From Bacteroidales bacterium (lineage in GTDB: Bacteria > Bacteroidota > Bacteroidia > Bacteroidales > P3), in the NCBI GenBank assembly GCA_017479705.1, contig JAFVCA010000002.1, positions 1-38,957 of the forward strand: a stretch of DNA of 38,957 nt, in the 5' to 3' direction. The translations under genes and the position numbers were made by a program. How positions within the stretch are numbered: position 1 is the first letter of the stretch; each line of letters starts with the position of its first letter. The notes below the pieces were generated by a model. The model searched no databases and had not been told where the DNA came from. It worked only from the letters and a program-made list of their open reading frames with translations. Below are positions 1-6,022 of the stretch, piece by piece.

Positions 1-86
1 CCGCATGGGGAGGGGGAGGCTGTGTCCGTACCCAAGGATTTTGCCAGTCATCTACTGTACGGGCTGTGTCGATGCCCGATTTTTCC

Positions 87-252
87 CATACGAAATATTA
101 CTGGAACAAACTTGTTTTTTGTTTGCGGATTTTAGGTATTATAAAAATCATCATTTTTCTAATTTAACCCTTTTAACACATCATCAACATAATCATTCAC
201 AACAATATATCATTACAACGGATAAAGACATACGAATTTTTTTGTTCGTATG
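87..252. promoter_or_regulatory. Palindromic operator candidate and extra half-site upstream of the TAC operon
   Basis: An exact 8-base inverted repeat, CATACGAA (229-236) and TTCGTATG (245-252), is separated by 8 bases. Its spacer contains the likely -33 element of the downstream promoter. A third copy of the half-site CATACGAA lies at 87-94. A dyad overlapping the promoter of a toxin-antitoxin-type operon is the usual arrangement for autorepression by the antitoxin or an antitoxin-toxin complex. That role is inferred; the repeat itself is read directly. The rest of 1-305 is AT-rich and shows no convincing gene; one overlapping plus-strand frame is low-complexity and out of frame with the operon. 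Confidence 0.5.
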
Positions 253-272
253 GCAAAAAATGAGTATTTTTG
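241..272 (+). promoter_or_regulatory. Bacteroides-type promoter of the TAC operon
   Basis: TTTG at 241-244 (-33) and TATTTTTG at 265-272 (-7, consensus TAnnTTTG) are separated by 20 bases. Transcription should start near 279, giving a leader of about 27 bases before the ATG at 306. The -33 element sits inside the CATACGAA/TTCGTATG palindrome. Confidence 0.75.
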
Positions 273-305
273 CATTGCAAAAAACACTAACAAAACACGA
301 AAGAA

Positions 306-557
306 ATGTCACCCAATCTTCAAGCGATACTCGACCGGCTCCAACTGCAGCTCGACTCCATGAGCCCCGAAGAGTACCAAGAGCAACTCGCCCTCATCGA
401 AGAGATGAACGACGGCCCCACCGCCGACGACCTCATCCGCTCCTTCCATGAGTCCTCTGTAAACTATACGACAACAAACAAAGACTACTACGACATCGTC
501 AACCCAACAAATCCAGAATACACCCCTTCTGGTAAGGATTATTCTTTGGCAGCTTAA
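306..557 (+). CDS. Small acidic protein, candidate antitoxin of a chaperone-dependent TAC module
   Basis: I do not recognise this 83-residue protein by sequence; its role is inferred from context. Residues 1-50 look helical and acidic (for example SPEEYQEQLALIEEMND). Residues 51-83 are probably disordered and rich in Tyr, Asn, Pro and Thr, with tyrosines at 54, 61, 62, 72 and 79. The protein ends SLAA, resembling the C-terminal LAA recognised by ClpXP on ssrA-tagged proteins. In known TAC systems the antitoxin carries a C-terminal chaperone-addiction (ChAD) tail that is unstable and bound by a SecB-like chaperone. A SecB-like gene starts 6 bases downstream and the presumed toxin gene follows it. 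There is no visible DNA-binding HTH, so repression through the upstream palindrome would need another domain or partner. Alternative: an unrelated small accessory protein. Confidence 0.6.
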   Translation: MSPNLQAILDRLQLQLDSMSPEEYQEQLALIEEMNDGPTADDLIRSFHESSVNYTTTNKDYYDIVNPTNPEYTPSGKDYSLAA

Positions 558-563
558 TTTGTT

Positions 564-974
564 ATGGAAAAGGCAGCATTTAAACTTAACAACTATCAAT
601 TCCCAAAGGCAACAATCGATTTCACCAAAGCCGAGGAAAAAAACGAAATTGAACTCCAGTTCGCCCCTGAAGGCCAATTCGAGAAAGACAAACGTTTGTT
701 CCGTCTTCATTTCTCTGTCCGGATTTGCCTGAACAATTCTGAAGAACCCGCTATGGAGGTGCATTGCGTTGCCGAATACAGTTTCCAAAACGAAATCGAA
801 TTTGCCGACATTCCTCCTTACTTCTATTCAAATAGCATTGCTATACTCTTCCCTTATGTCAGGGCTTTCATCAGCAATCTTTCTCTTCAGGCCAACTTTC
901 CTCCCATGATTCTTCCCACCATGAACCTCTCCGATCTCGGCGAAAAGCTCAAAGCGCATACGCAAGCCATATAA
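564..974 (+). CDS. SecB-like chaperone (TAC-type)
   Basis: A 136-residue SecB-family protein. Its C-terminal half carries the family pattern: PPYFYSN (84-90), LFPYVRAFISNLS (95-107) and NFPPMILPTMNL (111-122). These align with the E. coli SecB stretch around LCPY, FPQLNLAPVNF. Canonical SecB keeps precursor proteins unfolded for SecA, but canonical secB is generally not found in Bacteroidota. Its position between a small Tyr-tailed protein and an ART-like protein fits the solitary SecB-like chaperones of TAC modules, such as Rv1957 of Mycobacterium tuberculosis or CmdC of E. coli, which protect the antitoxin from aggregation and proteolysis. The stop codon overlaps the toxin start by one base (TAATG at 972-976), implying translational coupling. 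Base composition is more AT-rich than the core genes further right, consistent with acquired DNA. Confidence 0.85.
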   Translation: MEKAAFKLNNYQFPKATIDFTKAEEKNEIELQFAPEGQFEKDKRLFRLHFSVRICLNNSEEPAMEVHCVAEYSFQNEIEFADIPPYFYSNSIAILFPYVRAFISNLSLQANFPPMILPTMNLSDLGEKLKAHTQAI

Positions 975-1507
975 TGTCCGAACTCTCTCCCATCTTTCAA
1001 ACCTTAGAAGACCGTGACAATCCCGACAAAGTCGAACAGCACGGCCCTTATCAAAGTGAGATTTCACATTGGCTGGGCAAAGGGTATTATTTCTGGGACA
1101 GAAACATCACTCGAGCCCATTGGTGGGGAAGAAAATGGTATAAAGGCAACCCCTATATTATTTGCCAAGCCAAGGCAGTCTTTGAAAAAGAATCATTCTT
1201 CGACCTCTACGACAATCCCGAACATTGGGAATTCTTTGAGCAATATGCCCAAAAACTCAAAGCCAAATTCCATAAAGACAACCTTAGAGCATCATTTTTT
1301 TTGCGTGACATGAGAGAAAAAGGGAATTTCCCGTTCAAAATAATGCGCGTTGAAACCCCGGACTGCGGTGGTGACCAAAGATACTATTTTAACGGGTACT
1401 CCTTTCTCAACACCAACAAAGCTATACAGCTCTGTATTTACGACAAATCCCTCATCCACGACTACCACATAGTCTACCCAACAGATTATACTATCCCTAT
1501 CGGATAG
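974..1507 (+). CDS. Putative ADP-ribosyltransferase-like toxin of the TAC module
   Basis: A 177-residue protein with no signal peptide or membrane segment. It shows motifs of small ADP-ribosyltransferase (ART) fold proteins of the DUF3990/CmdT kind: His23-Gly24 in an N-terminal strand, GKGYYFW at 35-41 followed by A48 and W50-W51 (compare the usual GxGFYxT...A..WA), and a late segment IQLCIYDKSLI (151-161) resembling the QICI(R/K)NP-type strand-plus-turn of that group. By analogy it would transfer ADP-ribose from NAD+ to an RNA or protein target. The target cannot be read from sequence. The gene overlaps the chaperone stop by one base and closes the operon. ART membership rests on motif resemblance, not a search. 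Alternative: a toxin of another fold. Confidence 0.6.
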   Translation: MSELSPIFQTLEDRDNPDKVEQHGPYQSEISHWLGKGYYFWDRNITRAHWWGRKWYKGNPYIICQAKAVFEKESFFDLYDNPEHWEFFEQYAQKLKAKFHKDNLRASFFLRDMREKGNFPFKIMRVETPDCGGDQRYYFNGYSFLNTNKAIQLCIYDKSLIHDYHIVYPTDYTIPIG

Positions 1508-1545
1508 CCTCCCCACCAAGCTTCTCACTTCCCCCTGTCCCCTGG

Positions 1546-1610
1546 CGCAATCCCTCCCGAACGCATGGCTTGTGTGTCGGCTGGTTTGGTTGGGCGGGAA
1601 TGGGATTGCG
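1546..1610. repeat. Imperfect inverted repeat between toxin and integrase genes
   Basis: CGCAATCCC (1546-1554) pairs with GGGATTGCG (1602-1610). The pairing extends inward as CCCG (1556-1559) with CGGG (1595-1598), with small bulges. The loop is about 35 bases. It sits between the convergent 3' ends of the toxin (stop at 1507) and integrase (stop at 1635) genes, with no T-tract on either side. It could stop transcription from both sides or be a recombination-related site. Nothing else is evident in 1508-1634. Confidence 0.45.
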
Positions 1611-1634
1611 TCCCCTCTCCATCCAATCTATCTG

Positions 1635-2795
1635 CTAAAACAACACATTTGCTTTATAAATCTTCTCATTCAGTCCGGCATCGAAATGATCCGTATAAAT
1701 CCCCTGTATTGCCAGGCTGCTGTGGTCTGCGTGGTGCTGCACTGTCAGCTGGTTCACTCCAGCATGCAGCAAGTCCGTTATCCCGGTATCGCGTAGGCTG
1801 TACAACTGCATCTCGTCAGGCAGCATCAAGTCGCGCCTCATCTTATCCCACTGCTTCCTGAAGTAACCCTTGTTGATGGGACGCGCAGCGGGCTCCATGT
1901 TACCCTCCCCGAACAGGTACCAATCCTTTTCCTTCACCTGGTCTATTACCGGCATCAGCTGGTTCATCAGGTCGCCCGACAGAGTGGCGCAACGGCTCTT
2001 TCCGTTCTTAGCCACCTCTTCGGGCACCCTCACACATCGGTGGGGCAAGTCGAAATCCCTTACGCGGATCTTCTGAATCTCCAGCGGGCGCAAGGCAGAA
2101 TAATACACCAGCTTGCACACAATCGTCATTGCCGGGCGATGAGTGTCGAAATAATCCATTATCCTAACTCTTGTTGCCTTGTCTATCAGCACCTTTTTTT
2201 TCTTCTCCTTGGGCAGAACCCGCATCCCTGCGAAAGGATTCTCCTTGCAATAACAGTGATCCAAAGCCCATTGGAAGAAACACCGCATAGCCTTCAGGGT
2301 ATTGTTGTAACTCCTATTACCATTTCCCTTATCCATGATAGAATCCATATAGCACACTCCGTCCGTCTTCAGGAACGTGCCGCTGAACCTCCGGGCCCTT
2401 CCCGAGTCCTCGCACCAGCGGAGGAACAGACCCGTCATCGACGTATAGTTAACCATCGTCGTATCCCGGCAGCCCTCGCGTTTCTTAGCGTCGAGGAATC
2501 GTTCGCGCAGGGTGTCGATAGGCGTATACAGGCGGCTGTCGTCGCTCTCATGCAGAGGCGACCAACCACCGGCCAGCTTATGGTTCAGTTCCTCCGCAAT
2601 CTGTTGGGCGGCGATAGCCTGTTCCCGTTTCGTGCGGTACCGTTTGATGAGCTTTTGGATGCGGATACGTTTCCGGATCATCCTCTCATCCACAGGGTCA
2701 CAAACGTAATACTCTACAAACCAGCCCATCGACGGTGTTGTTTTTGTGACGGCGGGCAGAAAATTCTGTATTTTTAAAAGGTCAGTTTGGGACAT
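1635..2795 (-). CDS. Tyrosine recombinase / site-specific integrase
   Basis: A phage-integrase-family protein of 386 residues from the chosen ATG at 2795; an in-frame ATG at 2876 would add 27 residues. The N-terminal part (WFVEYYV, then a basic stretch) resembles the arm-binding domain of Bacteroidetes integrases, and a SAM-like core-binding domain follows. Counted from 2795, catalytic residues are Arg236 (ALRPLEIQ), Lys261 or Lys263, box II YSLR at 332-335 (Tyr in place of the usual His of HxxR), His358 (HADHSS) and the nucleophile Tyr367 (QGIYTDH). It should cut and rejoin DNA at an att site to integrate or excise its element. Its start lies about 100 bases from the 3' end of tRNA-Gly, the usual geometry for an element integrated into a tRNA gene. 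The gene looks intact, so the island may still be mobile. Confidence 0.92.
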   Translation of the reverse strand: MSQTDLLKIQNFLPAVTKTTPSMGWFVEYYVCDPVDERMIRKRIRIQKLIKRYRTKREQAIAAQQIAEELNHKLAGGWSPLHESDDSRLYTPIDTLRERFLDAKKREGCRDTTMVNYTSMTGLFLRWCEDSGRARRFSGTFLKTDGVCYMDSIMDKGNGNRSYNNTLKAMRCFFQWALDHCYCKENPFAGMRVLPKEKKKKVLIDKATRVRIMDYFDTHRPAMTIVCKLVYYSALRPLEIQKIRVRDFDLPHRCVRVPEEVAKNGKSRCATLSGDLMNQLMPVIDQVKEKDWYLFGEGNMEPAARPINKGYFRKQWDKMRRDLMLPDEMQLYSLRDTGITDLLHAGVNQLTVQHHADHSSLAIQGIYTDHFDAGLNEKIYKANVLF

Positions 2796-2897
2796 TTTTT
2801 TCTTGGCGATTTGGGCGAACCCAGCACCAAGACGTTGCACGAATCTGTCACACTTTTTTGACAAAAACCAACGCAACTAATTAATACTTAACGATTG

Positions 2898-2970
2898 AGC
2901 GACAGACGGGGTTCGAACCCGCGACCTGCGGCTTGGGAAGCCGCCGCTCTGCCAACTGAGCTACTGTCGC
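2898..2970 (-). tRNA. tRNA-Gly(CCC)
   Basis: A complete cloverleaf on the minus strand. The acceptor stem GCGACAG/CTGTCGC is perfect (2964-2970 with 2899-2905). The D arm has GCTC/GAGC, the anticodon arm is GCGGC-TTCCCAA-GCCGC with anticodon CCC, and the T loop is TTCGAAC. The discriminator base is U (position 2898), as is usual for bacterial tRNA-Gly. CCA is not encoded. It reads Gly codon GGG. The integrase gene begins just beyond its 3' end, so this tRNA is the probable attachment site of the left-hand island. Confidence 0.95.
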
Positions 2971-2975
2971 ATTGA

Positions 2976-3012
2976 GGGTGTCTGACGGGTGCTTCATTTC
3001 CAACAGACACCC
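2976..3012 (-). repeat. Hairpin between pnp and tRNA-Gly
   Basis: GGGTGTCTG (2976-2984) and CAGACACCC (3004-3012) form a 9-base-pair stem with a 19-base loop. It lies 59 bases after the pnp stop codon and 6 bases before the 5' end of the tRNA. No T-tract follows on the minus strand, so it may be a processing or mRNA 3'-end stabilising hairpin rather than a classical terminator. Confidence 0.5.
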
Positions 3013-3070
3013 CGAATAACTCGCCTTTTACTTTTTTATTGTATGCAGACGAAAAAAAATTCAAATAATT

Positions 3071-5335
3071 TTAGCGACGACGGCCACCGCCATTGCCGTC
3101 ACTGCGGCGACGTTCGCCACCTTCACGACGGGATGAGCCACGGTTGCCACCTTCGCGACGGGGAGCACGGTCGCTTTCGCGGCGAGGGCCACGGCTGGGT
3201 CTCTCCTCTTCATAGCCTTCGGGCTTGGGCAAGAGAGCCTTGTGGCTCAACTTCAATTTGCCGTTCTTCTCGTCGACAGCGATAATCTTCACCTGGATAA
3301 TGTCGCCCTCGTTGAGGATGCCTTCAAGGGTGTCCGTACGTTTCCAGTCGTACTCACTGATGTGCATCAGGCCCTCTTTGCCGGGCAGGAACTCCAAGAA
3401 AGCGCCAAACTCGACAATGCTGACGACCTTGGCATCATAAATCTGCCCCACTTCGGGGACGGTGCAGATGTCCTTAATCCACTTGATAGCGGCATCAATG
3501 CCTTCCTTGTCCTGCGAGGCGACGTCGACGATACCGAGGTCACCGACTTCTTCAATATTGATAATAGTGTTGGTCTCGGACTGGATTTTCTGGATGACTT
3601 CACCGCCCTTGCCGATAACAGCACCAATGAAGTCTTTGGGAATCTGAATCTGCTCGATGCGGGGGACGAAGGGCTTGTAGTCCTCGCGCGGAGCGGGGAT
3701 AGTGTTCTCGATGTGGTCAAGGATGTGGAGACGGCCTTGGCGAGCCTGCTCCAGAGCCTTGGCGAGCACGTCGTAGCTAAGACCATCGACCTTGATATCC
3801 ATCTGGCAGGCGGTGATACCGTCACGGGTGCCGCAGACCTTGAAGTCCATGTCGCCAAGGTGGTCCTCGTCGCCGAGGATGTCGCTCAGCACAGCCCATT
3901 TGTCACCCTTGCTGATAAGACCCATGGCGATACCGGCAACCGGCTTGCGGATCTTCACACCGGCATCCATCAGGGCCAGGCAACCGGCACAAACGGTGGC
4001 CATGGAGCTTGAGCCGTTAGACTCCAGAATGTCAGAGACCACACGGATGGTGTAGGGACACTCCGTCTCAGGAGGAAGAATCTCCTTCAGCGCACGCCAA
4101 GCCAAATGGCCGTGGCCCACCTCGCGACGGCTGAGACCGCGGTTACCCTTCACCTCACCAGTGGCGAAGCCGGGGAAATTATAATGCAGCAAGAAGCGGC
4201 GGGTGCCCTCAATGACGGCACCATCAATAATCTGCTCGTCGAGCTTGGTACCCAGCGTGACGGTGCTCAGCGACTGAGTCTCACCTCGGGTGAAGATGGC
4301 GCTGCCGTGGGCAGAAGGAAGGTAACTCACCTCGCTCCACAAGGGACGAATCTCATCCAGCTGGCGGCCATCCAGACGGCTGCGCTCGGCAAGCACCATG
4401 TCGCGCATGGCCTCACGCTCTGTGTCGTGGTAGTAGCGGTCAATCATAAACTTTATTTCGTCGGTGAGGGTCTCCTCCGTATAGTTAGCATCGATAAACT
4501 CCTGCTTAATGGCCTCAAAGCCCTCTTCGCGCTGATGCTTGTTAGCGATCCCCTGCTTGCTGAAGTCGTAGCACTTCTGGTACACGGCATCGTGCAGACG
4601 CTGGCGCAGCTCCTCGTCGTTCACCTCATGGCAGTACTCGCGCTTCTCGGTCTTGCCGGCCTCGACGGTCAGCTCTGCAATGGCGCGGCACTGAATCTTG
4701 ATAGCCTCATGGGCAGCCTTGAGGGCATTCAGCATCACCTCTTCGCTCACCTCCTTCATTTCGCCTTCCACCATCATGATATTCTCTTCGGTGGCGGCAA
4801 CAATCAGGTCGAGGTCAGCACGCTCGATGTCGGCCATCGGTGTGTTGATGACATACTGGCCGTCGAGATACGACACGCGCACCTCCGACACGGGACCATT
4901 AAAGGGGATGTCCGAAACAGCCAAAGCCGAAGCGGCAGCCAAAGCTGCCAGCTGGTCAGGCATAGTGTTCTTATCGCCAGAAATAAGGGTAATCTGCACC
5001 TGCACCTCGGCATGGAAATTGTCGGGGAACAAGGGGCGCAGAGCGCGGTCCACCAGGCGGGCGATGAGAATCTCATGCTCCGAAGGACGCGCCTCGCGCT
5101 TAAAGAAACCGCCGGGAAAACGCCCCATGGCGGCATACTTCTCTTGATAATCCACGGTGAGCGGCATGAAGTCAACATTCTCTCCCACCTCCTTCTTCGC
5201 GCACACAGTGGCCAACAGCATCGTGTCATTCATTCTTACTACCGCAGCGCCGTCGGCCTGCTTGGCAAGTTTGCCAGTTTCAATCTCGATCATGCGGCCA
5301 TCGCCCAGATCGAATCTCTTTGTGATAATGTTCAT
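3071..5335 (-). CDS. pnp: Polyribonucleotide nucleotidyltransferase (PNPase)
   Basis: A 754-residue PNPase, which degrades RNA 3' to 5' using phosphate and releases nucleoside diphosphates. Domains in order: first RNase PH-like domain (about 10-145), helical linker, second RNase PH-like domain (about 320-540) with the catalytic segment [13 protein letters not shown] bearing the conserved aspartates, KH domain (about 565-620) with the GKGG loop, and S1 RNA-binding domain (about 630-700) containing [18 protein letters not shown]. The tail after about residue 700 is a low-complexity Arg/Gly/Ser stretch that probably adds non-specific RNA binding. It lies downstream of rpsO on the same strand, the widely conserved rpsO-pnp order, separated by 190 bases that include an apparent terminator and a GC-rich leader. 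The start ATG at 5335 fits the family N-terminus ([14 protein letters not shown]). Confidence 0.97.
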   Translation of the reverse strand: MNIITKRFDLGDGRMIEIETGKLAKQADGAAVVRMNDTMLLATVCAKKEVGENVDFMPLTVDYQEKYAAMGRFPGGFFKREARPSEHEILIARLVDRALRPLFPDNFHAEVQVQITLISGDKNTMPDQLAALAAASALAVSDIPFNGPVSEVRVSYLDGQYVINTPMADIERADLDLIVAATEENIMMVEGEMKEVSEEVMLNALKAAHEAIKIQCRAIAELTVEAGKTEKREYCHEVNDEELRQRLHDAVYQKCYDFSKQGIANKHQREEGFEAIKQEFIDANYTEETLTDEIKFMIDRYYHDTEREAMRDMVLAERSRLDGRQLDEIRPLWSEVSYLPSAHGSAIFTRGETQSLSTVTLGTKLDEQIIDGAVIEGTRRFLLHYNFPGFATGEVKGNRGLSRREVGHGHLAWRALKEILPPETECPYTIRVVSDILESNGSSSMATVCAGCLALMDAGVKIRKPVAGIAMGLISKGDKWAVLSDILGDEDHLGDMDFKVCGTRDGITACQMDIKVDGLSYDVLAKALEQARQGRLHILDHIENTIPAPREDYKPFVPRIEQIQIPKDFIGAVIGKGGEVIQKIQSETNTIINIEEVGDLGIVDVASQDKEGIDAAIKWIKDICTVPEVGQIYDAKVVSIVEFGAFLEFLPGKEGLMHISEYDWKRTDTLEGILNEGDIIQVKIIAVDEKNGKLKLSHKALLPKPEGYEEERPSRGPRRESDRAPRREGGNRGSSRREGGERRRSDGNGGGRRR

Positions 5336-5464
5336 TTTTTTCCTTTATTATTTCTTTGTTCCGCTACGCGGCGCACCGTGCGTCGCGCATCATGCCTTGC
5401 ACCCTGTCGGCCTGTGGCCTCATTGCGCCAGGCTGTATTCAGTTCAAAATCGTTAGTCTTTTTC
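5336..5464 (-). promoter_or_regulatory. GC-rich leader region of pnp
   Basis: The stretch between the rpsO terminator and the pnp start has an AT-rich edge at the ATG and a GC-rich core (about 5362-5450) with small inverted repeats such as CGCAC/GTGCG. No clear TAnnTTTG element is visible, so pnp may depend on read-through from rpsO or an atypical promoter. In E. coli the pnp leader is a substrate for RNase III and PNPase autoregulation. A similar role here is only inferred. Confidence 0.3.
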
Positions 5465-5495
5465 AAAAAAGCCTCCCCAGAGAACCCAGGGAGGC
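5465..5495 (-). terminator. Rho-independent terminator or attenuator after rpsO
   Basis: Read on the minus strand, GCCTCCC (5495-5489) pairs with GGGAGGC (5477-5471) around a loop of about 11 bases and is followed directly by TTTTTTG. It lies 30 bases after the rpsO stop codon and upstream of pnp, so it should separate most rpsO transcripts from pnp. Confidence 0.8.
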
Positions 5496-5525
5496 CAACC
5501 ATAACCAAATAAATATGAAAAACTA

Positions 5526-5795
5526 TTACTTCCTTAAGTTGAGTTTCTTGATGATGGCACGGTAGCGCTCAATGTCAACATCCTTCAAGTAGTCCAGTTG
5601 ACGGCGGCGCTTGCCGACCAGCGACACCAGTGCGCGCTCGCTCACCTGATCCTTCTTGTTCTTCTTCATCAGTTCAGTGAGGTGCTGAATTCTGTAGGTA
5701 AACAGAGCAATCTGAGCCTCTACCGAACCCGAATCTTTTGCGCTTTTTCCGTATTCTGCGAAAATTTCTTCCTTCTTTTCTTTTGTCAGATACAT
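5526..5795 (-). CDS. rpsO: 30S ribosomal protein S15
   Basis: The standard 89-residue length. The family signature appears in SVEAQIALFTYRIQHLTEL and the conserved SLVGKRRRQLDYL segment, which binds the central domain of 16S rRNA with S6/S18 during small-subunit assembly. The start ATG at 5795 gives the usual N-terminus (MYLTKEKKEEI). It is transcribed from a strong promoter at about 5854-5883 with a leader of about 50 bases, and is followed by a terminator and then pnp. S15 often represses its own translation by binding a structure in its leader; nothing in this short AT-rich leader lets me claim that here. Confidence 0.98.
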   Translation of the reverse strand: MYLTKEKKEEIFAEYGKSAKDSGSVEAQIALFTYRIQHLTELMKKNKKDQVSERALVSLVGKRRRQLDYLKDVDIERYRAIIKKLNLRK

Positions 5796-5853
5796 TTCTT
5801 AGTCGTGTTTATTCGTTTTATTTTTTGTCCTTTTGTTTCTTTGAAATCGGTTG

Positions 5854-5884
5854 CAAAATTACAACTTTTTTTTCACATAGCAAG
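5854..5884 (-). promoter_or_regulatory. Promoter of rpsO
   Basis: On the minus strand TAATTTTG (5861-5854) is preceded by TTG (5883-5881) at a spacing of 19 bases. The surrounding sequence CTTGCTATGTG followed by an A-run is almost identical to a stretch at 38706-38736. Confidence 0.8.
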
Positions 5885-5985
5885 CTTTTTCTCCAAAAAA
5901 GTCGGAATTTAACTCTTATTAGGAAAGTCGGAGGCTGCATCGAAAAATTAACAATCTTTTTTTCAGCAAAATAAAAAAAAAGACG

Positions 5986-5993
5986 TACCTTTG
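5986..5993 (+). promoter_or_regulatory. -7 element of the Na/Pi symporter operon
   Basis: TACCTTTG matches TAnnTTTG and lies 29 bases before the ATG at 6023. The upstream -33 element is not clear in the A-rich sequence. Confidence 0.6.
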
Positions 5994-6022
5994 CAAAACT
6001 AATTAAGTACAACTACACATCA

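Noticed and set aside
5-451. An open frame at the left edge
   Set aside because: It overlaps the promoter, the palindrome and the antitoxin candidate in another frame, and its sequence is low-complexity after residue 100.
3136-3210. Repetitive CGACGG/CACCTTC-like sequence suggestive of a repeat array
   Set aside because: It is the coding sequence of the Arg/Gly-rich PNPase tail, not a CRISPR or tandem-repeat locus.
4106-5512. A 468-codon open frame on the plus strand
   Set aside because: It is antisense to pnp, which is certain, and has a repetitive His/Leu/Ala composition typical of a shadow frame.
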